Origin: Avimonoglobus sp965151315
Lineage (GTDB): Bacteria > Bacillota > Clostridia > UBA1381
Assembly: GCA_965151315.1 (NCBI GenBank)
Contig: CBCTZG010000050.1
Location: 1-18,524 of the forward strand
Direction of reading: 5' to 3'
DNA length: 18,524 nucleotides
Each line of letters opens with the position of its first letter. Within the stretch, counting starts at the first letter, position 1. Of the stretch, positions 12,283-18,524 are shown piece after piece. The translations under genes were made by a program, and so were the position numbers. The notes under the pieces were generated by a model that ran no database searches, had not been told where the DNA came from, and saw only the letters and a program-made list of their open reading frames with translations.

Positions 12283-13671
12283 CTAAAATCTAAAATATAA
12301 AAATGGGTTATACGTTTCCCCGACCAGCAGCGTAAAGCACAAAAACATCACCCCAGCGATCATGACCGGCGAAGCCGCCGCCGCCAGCGCCGGCGCTTTT
12401 GCCTGCACCCGCCGGGCAAAGCCTGCGAGCATTGGCGTAGAGGCAATAATCAGCGCCGCCAGCAGCCAAATATTGGAAAGCAGTGTCGAAACCGCCAGAT
12501 AATCGACCCAGACGCCGCTGCCGCCAAAGGCACAGCGTAAAAATGTACCCAGCTGCGACAGGTCGGTAAAATAAAACAGACTCCAGCCAAAAATGACGAC
12601 TGCCATGCTGTAAACGATCCCTAAAACCTTAGGCAGCCGCAGAAGCGCGCCGCCAAACAGCTTTTTCTCAATCAGCAGGATCACACCGTAATACAGCCCC
12701 CACAAAATAAAGTTCCAGCTGGCGCCATGCCAAAGCCCCGTGAGGAACCAAACCACCAGAATATTGCGCACATGAAACCGACGATTCCCGCCTAAGGGGA
12801 TGTATACATAATCCCGGAAAAAGGAGCCCAGGGACATATGCCACCGCCGCCAAAATTCTGTCGCGTTTTTAGAGATATACGGATAATCAAAGTTTTCCAA
12901 AAACCGAAAGCCAAAAAAGCGGCCCATCCCAATAGCCATATCTGAATAGCCTGAAAAATCGAAGTAAATCTGGAAGGTATACATCAAAATCCCCAGCCAG
13001 GCCGTTGCCGCCGAAGCCTGGGACAGATCCCCGCCCAAAAGCATGGTTACCAGCTTCCCGGCGGAATTGGCCAGAACAACCTTCTTAAAGAGCCCTACAA
13101 TAAACCGGAAAATACCCGCTTCAAAATCCTCCTTTGATACCCGGCGGTTATCAATCTGCCCTTCAATATCACTATACCGGACAATAGGCCCGGCCACCAG
13201 TTGCGGGAACATGGATACGTATGTCATAAATTTCAGAAAAGATTTCTGCACCCTGACCTCGCCCCGGTATACATCGATGGTATAGCTCATGGTCTGGAAT
13301 GTATAAAAGGAAATCCCCAGGGGCAGGCTGAAGCCCCGGAACGGGATGCTCGTCCCCAGCAGATTGTTTATGTTCTCCACAATAAAGCCGGAATATTTGA
13401 AAGTGCCTAACAAGCCCAGATTTATTACGATCGAGCAAAGTAAAAACCATTTCTTATACTTTGGGAACCGGCCGATGGCCCGGCCGTTCCAATAGTCTAC
13501 CAACGCGGAAAAAATCAGTGCCAGCACCCAGACCGGCTCTCCCCACGCATAAAAAATTACAGAAAAAACGACCAAAACAATATTTTTGTAGGTCATATTC
13601 CGGGACAGATAATACAAAAACAAAACTGCCGGCAAAAATATACATAAAAATAGCAAGCTGGAAAAAACCAT
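12283..13671 (-). CDS. MBOAT-family membrane O-acyltransferase (AlgI-like)
   Basis: A 462-residue polytopic membrane enzyme of the membrane-bound O-acyltransferase family, probably passing acyl groups from cytosolic acyl-CoA across the membrane for glycan O-acylation. Hallmarks: the catalytic His H315 in LWHGASWNFILWG, the second His H278 in FWRRWHMSLG followed by RDYVYIPLGGNR, and YFDFSGYSDMA (D238, D244). Size and pattern match AlgI. AAGGGA lies 8 bases before the ATG. It sits between two DHHW genes with gaps of 19 and 11 bases. Related families (DltB, PatA) are less likely because no Dlt-type partners occur here. Confidence 0.93.
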   Translation of the reverse strand: MVFSSLLFLCIFLPAVLFLYYLSRNMTYKNIVLVVFSVIFYAWGEPVWVLALIFSALVDYWNGRAIGRFPKYKKWFLLCSIVINLGLLGTFKYSGFIVENINNLLGTSIPFRGFSLPLGISFYTFQTMSYTIDVYRGEVRVQKSFLKFMTYVSMFPQLVAGPIVRYSDIEGQIDNRRVSKEDFEAGIFRFIVGLFKKVVLANSAGKLVTMLLGGDLSQASAATAWLGILMYTFQIYFDFSGYSDMAIGMGRFFGFRFLENFDYPYISKNATEFWRRWHMSLGSFFRDYVYIPLGGNRRFHVRNILVVWFLTGLWHGASWNFILWGLYYGVILLIEKKLFGGALLRLPKVLGIVYSMAVVIFGWSLFYFTDLSQLGTFLRCAFGGSGVWVDYLAVSTLLSNIWLLAALIIASTPMLAGFARRVQAKAPALAAAASPVMIAGVMFLCFTLLVGETYNPFLYFRF

Positions 13672-13690
13672 GATTCCATTCCCTTCTCAA

Positions 13691-15091
13691 TTATTGTACC
13701 ATATCGGCCACAGACTGCCGGTAGCCCACAGAGGTGGCGCCGCCGGGATAGTTGATCATAATCAAATCGTCAAATTTGATCCAATCGTAAAAGGCTTTTA
13801 AATTGAATGGCCGGTTATTTCCGCCGAAACCATTAAACTTCCGGGGATCAACGGCGTAAATTTCCGCATAATCGTCTGCCGCCCAGGCCGTAAACGCATT
13901 TCCGAAAGATTCTTTTAAAATCACCAGCTTCTTATTTGTCCGGGCATTGGGATTCACGATCACCGTCAAGGGATTATCACCGCCCAAAAAGGCGCTGTAT
14001 GTGTTGCTGCGCGGATTTACGACCTGCACTGGTCCCAGATAGACCTGCATATTCTGATCCGCATAGCTGGCAGCGGCCAGATTGGGAGATTTGGGCAGAA
14101 ACTTTTCCAGCAGGTCGCCGTTTTGCCTGGCAATAGCCGCGCCTGGCGTCCCCTTGGTAAAATTGGCAACAGACCCCACATATCCATAGCTGGGATAGTA
14201 CGCATAGGTTTCAATAGGCGGCATGTCCCAGCCCTTATTTTCCGCAAATGCCGTATAGGCATAGTATGCCCCTCTTTGGGTCCAATGATGATCGGTATCA
14301 AAATAAAGCTTTTCATTGCCATGGGCATATAGGGTCTCCACCGCATTGATGGGCATGACGTTTTCCCGCATAGCTCCATAAGCCGCCCGGATACCGGATG
14401 TCTGGTCCACCGCCAGCTCCCGCGGGGCGTAGAATTCCGCATAGTTCGGCGCCAGGAGCGCATAGACCTGCACGTCTGGCAGGCTGTCCGCCACCATATT
14501 GGCCAGGTTGGCATAAATCAGCCCCTGTTCCTGCGGAATCCGGAGAAGCTCCATTGCATGCCGGTTATTGATAAAGGTAAACTCCCCATAGGTAGATATG
14601 CCCCAATTTTCATAACGGTATGTATCTCCCGGATAAGTTGTCAGCAGCGTGTCCCGCCGGTTGAATTTTGTTTCCGTCAGGGTACCGGTCAGTTCCACCG
14701 AAAAACCAGTCAGCCGCTCATACATAGCCTGGCTCATGTACGCCACATCCCGATACAGCAGAGTAGGCAGTTCAAATTCACACCGTTCCTCCCCTACCCA
14801 CATGATATTAGAGTCCATAAGGATATAGGAGGTTTGTCCATCCTTGATCGCCACTACCGCCCGGAGCTGGTCGTCCCAGCCCAGGTCAAAGCCGCTGGCC
14901 TTCAGCGGCGCGTCAATAGGGATATAAATATTGAAATAGTACAATAAAATATTTTCCGGCAGCGTATAGGCCTGGCCGTCTATATAAAATTTAGGCTCTT
15001 GTGCTACCAGCTCCAGCGTAGCTGCCTGCGTACGCCCAATCCCCAAGAATACAAGCAGCAAAAAACATATTCCGGCAAGTTGTTTTTTCAT
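13691..15091 (-). CDS. DHHW-family protein with N-terminal copper-amine-oxidase-N-like domain
   Basis: A 466-residue exported protein, first in the surface acylation operon. A signal peptide (MKKQLAGICF, hydrophobic to about 19, cleavage after TQA at 23) is followed by a segment with the Cu_amine_oxidN1-like pattern, a likely cell-wall or glycan-binding module (about 25-140). The DHHW domain carries DTDHHWT (265-271) and the Ser in ILKESFGNAF (S395). The open frame extends to 15136, but GGGG (15103-15100) is 8 bases from ATG 15091, which is preferred over ATGs at 15094 and 15097. It shares the catalytic motifs of the last gene but adds the N-terminal module, so the two probably act on different acceptors or steps. 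Confidence 0.85.
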   Translation of the reverse strand: MKKQLAGICFLLLVFLGIGRTQAATLELVAQEPKFYIDGQAYTLPENILLYYFNIYIPIDAPLKASGFDLGWDDQLRAVVAIKDGQTSYILMDSNIMWVGEERCEFELPTLLYRDVAYMSQAMYERLTGFSVELTGTLTETKFNRRDTLLTTYPGDTYRYENWGISTYGEFTFINNRHAMELLRIPQEQGLIYANLANMVADSLPDVQVYALLAPNYAEFYAPRELAVDQTSGIRAAYGAMRENVMPINAVETLYAHGNEKLYFDTDHHWTQRGAYYAYTAFAENKGWDMPPIETYAYYPSYGYVGSVANFTKGTPGAAIARQNGDLLEKFLPKSPNLAAASYADQNMQVYLGPVQVVNPRSNTYSAFLGGDNPLTVIVNPNARTNKKLVILKESFGNAFTAWAADDYAEIYAVDPRKFNGFGGNNRPFNLKAFYDWIKFDDLIMINYPGGATSVGYRQSVADMVQ

Positions 15092-15112
15092 CATCATTTC
15101 CCCTATATATTT

Positions 15113-15160
15113 GTTTGCCGGGGGATCCCCCGGCAAACGGTAAGCGGCCGCTTACCGTTT
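15113..15160. promoter_or_regulatory. Two overlapping perfect 26-bp palindromes in the operon leader
   Basis: Palindrome one is 15113-15138 (centre GGATCC); palindrome two is 15135-15160 (centre GCGGCCGC). Each is perfectly self-complementary over 26 bases. They share AAAC at 15135-15138, so in RNA the shared bases can pair in only one hairpin at a time. They lie between the predicted transcript start (near 15188) and the SD (15098-15103). A role in leader folding or as tandem operators is likely, but the factor is unknown. Confidence 0.8.
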
Positions 15161-15194
15161 CAGATTTTCCATAATGTCATTTTACACCAATTAT

Positions 15195-15223
15195 ATTATA
15201 CAGGATATCTATAGAAAAATCAA
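15195..15223 (-). promoter_or_regulatory. Promoter of the DHHW-MBOAT-DHHW operon
   Basis: On the minus strand: -35 TTGATT (15223-15218), 17-bp spacer, perfect -10 TATAAT (15200-15195). It gives a leader of about 97 bases. Confidence 0.75.
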
Positions 15224-15274
15224 GATAAAATCAAAATCCCTATCATTTGCGTTGTCCCATGCTTCTTAAAGCCA

Positions 15275-15311
15275 AATAAAAAAAGATGTGCTATCCACAT
15301 CTTTTTTTATT
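15275..15311. terminator. Terminator of the ribosomal protein operon
   Basis: A perfect 16-bp stem (15275-15290 with 15296-15311) around loop CTATC; each arm is GATGTG/CACATC with a seven-base A or T run. It works on either strand and isolates rplQ from the downstream operon. Confidence 0.9.
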
Positions 15312-15342
15312 CCATATACAAATCAAGCCCAATCTCAAGCGA

Positions 15343-15684
15343 TCAAACCAACTCCAGAATCGCCATCGGCGCCGCGTCGCCCCGGCGGGGGCCAGTCTGC
15401 ACGATCCGTGTATAACCGCCGTTCCGTTCCGCATACTTGGGCGCAATCTCCGCAAACAGCTTTGTTACCACGTCTTCCTTCGTAATAAACGCCAAAGCCT
15501 GACGGCGGGAATGCAGCGTGTTTGTCTTTCCCAGCGTGATCATTTTCTCTGCCAGGCTTCTTGTTTCCTTCGCTCTTGTCAATGTTGTTTCAATTCTTCC
15601 GCTTTCCAGCAGGCTTGTAACCTGATTCCGCAAAAGGGCCATTCTCTGGTCTGTCGGGAGATTTAATTTTCTTGTTCCAGGCAT
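15343..15684 (-). CDS. rplQ: 50S ribosomal protein L17
   Basis: The 113-residue product begins PGTRKLNLPTDQRMALLRNQVTSLLE, the conserved L17 opening (normally with H or R at the fourth position), and continues TLTRAKETRSLAEKMITLGK and YTRIVQTGPRRGDAAPMAILEL, the L17 C-terminal signature. L17 sits near the peptide exit tunnel of the large subunit. AAAGGAGG precedes the ATG. It follows rpoA after 29 bases and is the last gene of the operon. No ecfA/ecfT/truA genes follow, unlike many Firmicutes. Confidence 0.97.
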   Translation of the reverse strand: MPGTRKLNLPTDQRMALLRNQVTSLLESGRIETTLTRAKETRSLAEKMITLGKTNTLHSRRQALAFITKEDVVTKLFAEIAPKYAERNGGYTRIVQTGPRRGDAAPMAILELV

Positions 15685-15713
15685 GAAAATTACCTCCTTT
15701 CGTTAAGGCAAAA

Positions 15714-16658
15714 TTAGTCCTCTTCCCGTTTCAGGGAAAGTCCTAAACCGTTTAATTTGTTGATAACTTCTTCCAGCGACTTTCTGCCGAGGTTTCTGAC
15801 CTTCATCATATCCTCTTCGGATTTGTTGATCAGGTCCTCCACTGTGTTGATTCCCGCGCGTTTTAAGCAGTTGTAGCTCCGGACGGAAAGATCCAGTTCC
15901 TCAATGGTCATTTCCAGGACCTTTTCCTTCTTGCTTTCTTCCTTTTCGATGATAATTTCTGTATTCTTGGCGTCTTCAGAAAGATCGACAAACAACCGCA
16001 GAAGGTCGTTCATGATTTTCGCCGCCAGGCTTACAGCTTCATCCGGGCTGATGGTGCCGTTGGTCCACAGCTCTACCGTCAAAAGCTCCCGGTCTGTATA
16101 CTGCCCGACACGGGTATTCTCAACTGTATAATTCACCTTTTTGATCGGTGTAAAAATGGAGTCCACCGGGATCACACCCACCGGCGGCTGCATGAACTGC
16201 TTGTTCTTTTCCGCAGACAAATAGCCCCGCCCTTTGGACAGTGTGATCTCCATATAGAGCCTTGCATCCTCGTTTAAGGTCGCAATGTGCAGATCGGGGT
16301 TGAAAATCTCAACATCCTCATCTGTTTTGATGTCGCCGGCGGTAATCTCGCATGCGCCCTTGGCCTCGATATAAACTGTCTTCGGCACGTCAGAATGCAG
16401 CTTTAAAGCCAGCTTTTTGATGTTTAAGATGATCTCCGTTACGTCCTCCGTCACGCCAGGGACAGTAGAAAACTCGTGCTGGACCCCTTCAATTTTGACT
16501 GAAGTCGCCGCAGCGCCCGGCAAAGATGACAGCAGGATCCGTCTAAGGGAGTTCCCGATGGTGGTGCCGTAGCCCCGCTCCAATGGCCCAACAACAAACT
16601 TTCCGTATGTCCCGGTCATTTGGGTACATTCTATGTTTGGTTTTTCCATTTCTATCAT
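15714..16658 (-). CDS. rpoA: DNA-directed RNA polymerase alpha subunit
   Basis: Core RNA polymerase alpha: the N-terminal domain (to about residue 230) dimerises and assembles beta and beta', and the C-terminal domain (about 240-314) binds UP elements and regulators. Motifs: GPLERGYGTTIGNSLRRILLSSLPG near the N-terminus, the EIILNIK segment, and the C-terminal LSVRSYNCLKRAGINTVEDL plus RNLGRKSLEEV. The open frame reaches 16700, but GGAGGG lies 10 bases before ATG 16658, giving a standard 314-residue protein starting MIEMEKPNIE. The gap after rpsD is 61 bases. Confidence 0.97.
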   Translation of the reverse strand: MIEMEKPNIECTQMTGTYGKFVVGPLERGYGTTIGNSLRRILLSSLPGAAATSVKIEGVQHEFSTVPGVTEDVTEIILNIKKLALKLHSDVPKTVYIEAKGACEITAGDIKTDEDVEIFNPDLHIATLNEDARLYMEITLSKGRGYLSAEKNKQFMQPPVGVIPVDSIFTPIKKVNYTVENTRVGQYTDRELLTVELWTNGTISPDEAVSLAAKIMNDLLRLFVDLSEDAKNTEIIIEKEESKKEKVLEMTIEELDLSVRSYNCLKRAGINTVEDLINKSEEDMMKVRNLGRKSLEEVINKLNGLGLSLKREED

Positions 16659-16719
16659 TTTGCTATAACCCTCCTTCACATATTCATGTAACCTGTCCAC
16701 TTACCGAGGGTATCAATTA

Positions 16720-17313
16720 TTACTTAGAATACAGCTCGACGATCAAATGCTCTTCGACCTCATAGTCGATATCGTCTCTGGCGGGCAGGGCCACAACCTT
16801 GCCTGTCAGCGTATTCTTGTCCATATCAAGCCACTTGGGAATCAGGCGGGAAGCATTGGCTTCCGCAATGTCCTTCATCCGGGAAGAAGCCTTGCTCTTT
16901 TCCTTTAAAGCAATCGTGTCTCCGGGCTTGATCAGATAGGATGGAATGTTAACCTTTTTCCCATTGACCAGAATGTGACCGTGGTTTACGATCTGTCTTG
17001 CTTCTCTTCTTGTATTTGCCAGGCCTAAGCGGTATACAACATTGTCAAGCCGGGACTCCAGCAGCTGGAGCAGGATTTCACCGGTAATGCCTTCCTTCTT
17101 ATTGGCCATTACATAATATTTATGGAACTGCTTTTCCAATACGCCGTAGATGAACTTGACTTTCTGCTTTTCGTTCAGCTGCAGGCCGTATTCCGATTGT
17201 TTTCTTCTGGACTTTTTCGGGTTTTTATTCGACTTTTTGCTAATACCCATCACACCCGGCTCAATGCCCAGCGTTCTGCACCGTTTCAAAACGGGCTGCA
17301 TATTTTTAGCCAT
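16720..17313 (-). CDS. rpsD: 30S ribosomal protein S4
   Basis: A primary 16S rRNA-binding assembly protein. The 197-residue product has the S4 RNA-binding domain around residues 86-150 (LESRLDNVVYRLGLANTRREARQIVNHGHILVNGKKVNIPSYLIKPGD) and a conserved C-terminus (PKWLDMDKNTLTGKVVALPARDDIDYEVEEHLIVELYSK). The N-terminal zinc-binding Cys set found in C-plus S4 proteins is absent; only one Cys (RCRTLG) remains, so this is a C-minus form. GGAGG is about 8 bases before the ATG. It may repress its own operon, as S4 does in other bacteria. Confidence 0.97.
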   Translation of the reverse strand: MAKNMQPVLKRCRTLGIEPGVMGISKKSNKNPKKSRRKQSEYGLQLNEKQKVKFIYGVLEKQFHKYYVMANKKEGITGEILLQLLESRLDNVVYRLGLANTRREARQIVNHGHILVNGKKVNIPSYLIKPGDTIALKEKSKASSRMKDIAEANASRLIPKWLDMDKNTLTGKVVALPARDDIDYEVEEHLIVELYSK

Positions 17314-17348
17314 GCTTTATAACCTCCTTCAACTCGATGATCCGACAA

Positions 17349-17747
17349 TCAAACACGTCTTCTTTTCGGCGGTCTGCAGCCATTGTGCGGGATCGGCGTA
17401 ACATCCTTGATCATGCTGACCTCAAGGCCTGCTGCCTGCAGCGCCCGGATCGCCGCCTCACGGCCAGCGCCAGGGCCCTTTACATATACCTCAACGGATT
17501 TCAGGCCATGCTCCATCGCAGCCTTCGCGGCAGTTTCCGCAGCCGTCTGGGCCGCAAACGGCGTACTCTTTCTGGAGCCTCTGAAGCCTAAACCGCCGGC
17601 GCTTGCCCAAGACAGGGCGTTTCCTGCTGTGTCTGTAATCGTGACAATCGTGTTGTTGAACGTAGAACGAATGTGGGCTGCGCCCTTTTCAATATTCTTC
17701 CTATCACGACGTTTTGTGCGTGTAGTTTTCTTCGCTACCTTTGCCAT
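17349..17747 (-). CDS. rpsK: 30S ribosomal protein S11
   Basis: The 132-residue platform protein of the small subunit. A basic N-terminus (AKKTTRTKRRDRKNIEKG) leads to AHIRSTFNNTIVTITDTAGNALSWASAGGLGFRGSRKSTPFAAQ, GPGAGREAAIRALQAAGLEV and the conserved end VTPIPHNGCRPPKRRRV. SD GGAGGG lies 9 bases before the ATG; the gap from rpsM is 17 bases and the gap to rpsD 35 bases. Confidence 0.97.
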   Translation of the reverse strand: MAKVAKKTTRTKRRDRKNIEKGAAHIRSTFNNTIVTITDTAGNALSWASAGGLGFRGSRKSTPFAAQTAAETAAKAAMEHGLKSVEVYVKGPGAGREAAIRALQAAGLEVSMIKDVTPIPHNGCRPPKRRRV

Positions 17748-17764
17748 TTAGTTCAGTCCCTCCT

Positions 17765-18133
17765 TTATTTCTTCTTATTTGCCATGGTCTTTGCCGGGCC
17801 TTTCCTGGTCCGGGCGTTATTTTTCGTATTCTGGCCCCGTACCGGCAGGCCCTTTCTGTGGCGGATGCCTCTGTAGCAGCCGATTTCCATCAATCTTTTA
17901 ATGTCCAGGGCTACCTGCCGGCGCAAATCGCCTTCTACCGTATAGCTTGCGTCAATAGTTTCACGCAGCTTATTGATTTCTTCTTCTGTCAGATCCTTGA
18001 CTCTCGTGTCTGGGTTGATGCCGTTTTGCTTTAAAATCTTCTGCGAGCTGGGCAGGCCAATCCCGTAAATGTAGGTCAGACCAACTTCAACTCTTTTTTC
18101 TCTGGGTAAGTCAACACCTGCTATTCTTGCCAT
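17765..18133 (-). CDS. rpsM: 30S ribosomal protein S13
   Basis: A head-domain protein of the small subunit contacting the A-site tRNA region and L5. The 122-residue sequence shows MARIAGVDLPREKRVEVGLTYIYGIG, the helix-two-turn-helix EEEINKLRETID, and the basic tail GCYRGIRHRKGLPVRGQNTKNNARTRKGPAKT. GGAGGTG lies 6 bases before the ATG. A 160-base leader, unusually long for this operon, separates it from rpmJ. Confidence 0.97.
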   Translation of the reverse strand: MARIAGVDLPREKRVEVGLTYIYGIGLPSSQKILKQNGINPDTRVKDLTEEEINKLRETIDASYTVEGDLRRQVALDIKRLMEIGCYRGIRHRKGLPVRGQNTKNNARTRKGPAKTMANKKK

Positions 18134-18293
18134 GTTTACACCTCCATGTATCCAATATCCAAACTTTCAATGATTGGCGGACAAGTACCGCCGTTTTATG
18201 CCAAACCAGCCCGGGCTCTGCAGGAAATTCCGCAGCAGCCGCGCCCGGACAAGTTATCAACAAATTATGCGTTCAAACCAGGTAATTTTCCAA
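18134..18293 (-). ncRNA. Structured leader region between rpmJ and rpsM
   Basis: Two stem-loops are visible. One has CCGGGC (18211-18216) / GCCCGG (18243-18248) enclosing CTGC (18218-18221) / GCAG (18232-18235) and GGA/TCC. The other is GGCGG (18176-18180) / CCGCC (18188-18192) with a 7-base loop, 38 bases before rpsM. In other bacteria S4 regulates the rpsM-led operon through a leader RNA; a comparable role here is inference, as no known motif was matched. Confidence 0.4.
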
Positions 18294-18407
18294 TCAGCCC
18301 TGCTTTTGCTTGTGCTTTGGGTTCTCACAGATTACCATAACCTTTCCCTTCCGTTTGATAATCTTGCACTTTTCGCAAATTGGTTTCACTGATGGACGTA
18401 CTTTCAT
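18294..18407 (-). CDS. rpmJ: 50S ribosomal protein L36, zinc-binding form
   Basis: The 37-residue protein has zinc-ribbon ligands C11, C14, C27 and H32 (CEKC, C-x4-H), the C-plus L36 type. The start is ATG 18407, with GGAGG directly upstream; an open extension to 18476 overlaps infA and was rejected. It follows infA by 13 bases. Confidence 0.95.
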   Translation of the reverse strand: MKVRPSVKPICEKCKIIKRKGKVMVICENPKHKQKQG

Positions 18408-18420
18408 TTTCGTTACCTCC

Positions 18421-18524
18421 TTATTTCGATCTCCAGGTGATTCTGCCCCGCGATAAATCATAGGGCGACATTTCAATGGTCACCTTATCACCCGGAAGAA
18501 TCTTAATGAAGTTCATTCTCAATT
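18421..18524 (-). CDS. infA: Translation initiation factor IF-1 (C-terminal part, cut by window edge)
   Basis: The visible 33 residues read LRMNFIKILPGDKVTIEMSPYDLSRGRITWRSK then stop, the conserved end of IF-1, an OB-fold protein binding the 30S A site. The N-terminal half (about 39 residues) lies beyond the right edge. Gene order infA-rpmJ-rpsM is standard. Confidence 0.93.
   Translation of the reverse strand, partial: LRMNFIKILPGDKVTIEMSPYDLSRGRITWRSK

Noticed and set aside
14017..14514. A 165-codon minus-strand frame overlapping the first DHHW gene
   Set aside because: It is an alternative frame of the same strand inside a gene with clear signal peptide and catalytic motifs; Met/Arg/Pro-rich composition shows it is not coding.
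15113..15160. Restriction-type cores (GGATCC, GCGGCCGC) suggesting a cloning linker
   Set aside because: Each core sits at the centre of a palindrome extending to 26 bases, and the promoter, leader and SD around it are continuous with the operon, so a natural element is the simpler reading. Read-level checks would settle it.

Overview
The window looks like a chromosomal segment of an anaerobic, Gram-positive Clostridia-type bacterium, possibly Lachnospiraceae-like (an inference, not a species call). The signs are strong AGGAGG-type ribosome binding sites, the Firmicute gene order infA-rpmJ-rpsM-rpsK-rpsD-rpoA-rplQ, a feoA-feoB-Cys-rich small protein iron operon, a paired half-size chromate transporter, a ROK glucokinase, an iron-type alcohol dehydrogenase, and DHHW/MBOAT surface acylation genes. 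Most base composition is mid-GC with AT-rich promoters. No rRNA, tRNA, CRISPR array or insertion sequence was found.

Layout, left to right. 1-440: a Phd/YefM-type antitoxin without a visible toxin, then a strong bidirectional terminator. 440-2670: a chromate-transporter pair (minus) divergent from mannose-6-phosphate isomerase (plus); an inverted repeat overlaps the -35 elements of both promoters. 2876-5593: the ferrous iron operon feoA-feoB plus a 57-residue FeoB-associated Cys-rich membrane protein. One operator-like palindrome lies in its promoter and a second in front of feoB. 5644-5946: a Cys/His-rich DUF2325 protein. 6115-7545: a tyrosine recombinase, an AT-rich segment bounded by inverted 24-bp sites, and a small gene of unknown function. 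7558-10984: ROK glucokinase, iron alcohol dehydrogenase and a LysR regulator, all minus. 11078-15223: a three-gene operon DHHW-MBOAT-DHHW (minus) for O-acylation of a surface glycan, with two overlapping perfect 26-bp palindromes in its leader. 15275-18524: the distal end of the ribosomal protein/RNA polymerase alpha operon (minus), with infA cut by the window edge.

The most interesting region is 6115-7545. Two 24-bp sites (7015-7038 and 7236-7259) are inverted copies of each other (23/24 matches), and their asymmetric central 4 bp are exact reverse complements. They flank 197 bp that hold a near-perfect sigma-A promoter (TTGACA, 17 bp, TGG-TAAAAT) now pointing left, away from the small gene at 7262. 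The recombinase gene sits immediately next door with all its catalytic residues. This is the architecture of a self-contained phase-variable promoter switch, captured here in what should be the OFF orientation for the downstream gene. No inversion was observed; this is inferred from sequence alone.

Other regulatory structure: a Rex-like operator and a pair of direct repeats at the alcohol dehydrogenase promoter, consensus TTGACA-17-TATAAT promoters for the glucokinase and LysR genes, and a structured 160-base leader before rpsM.
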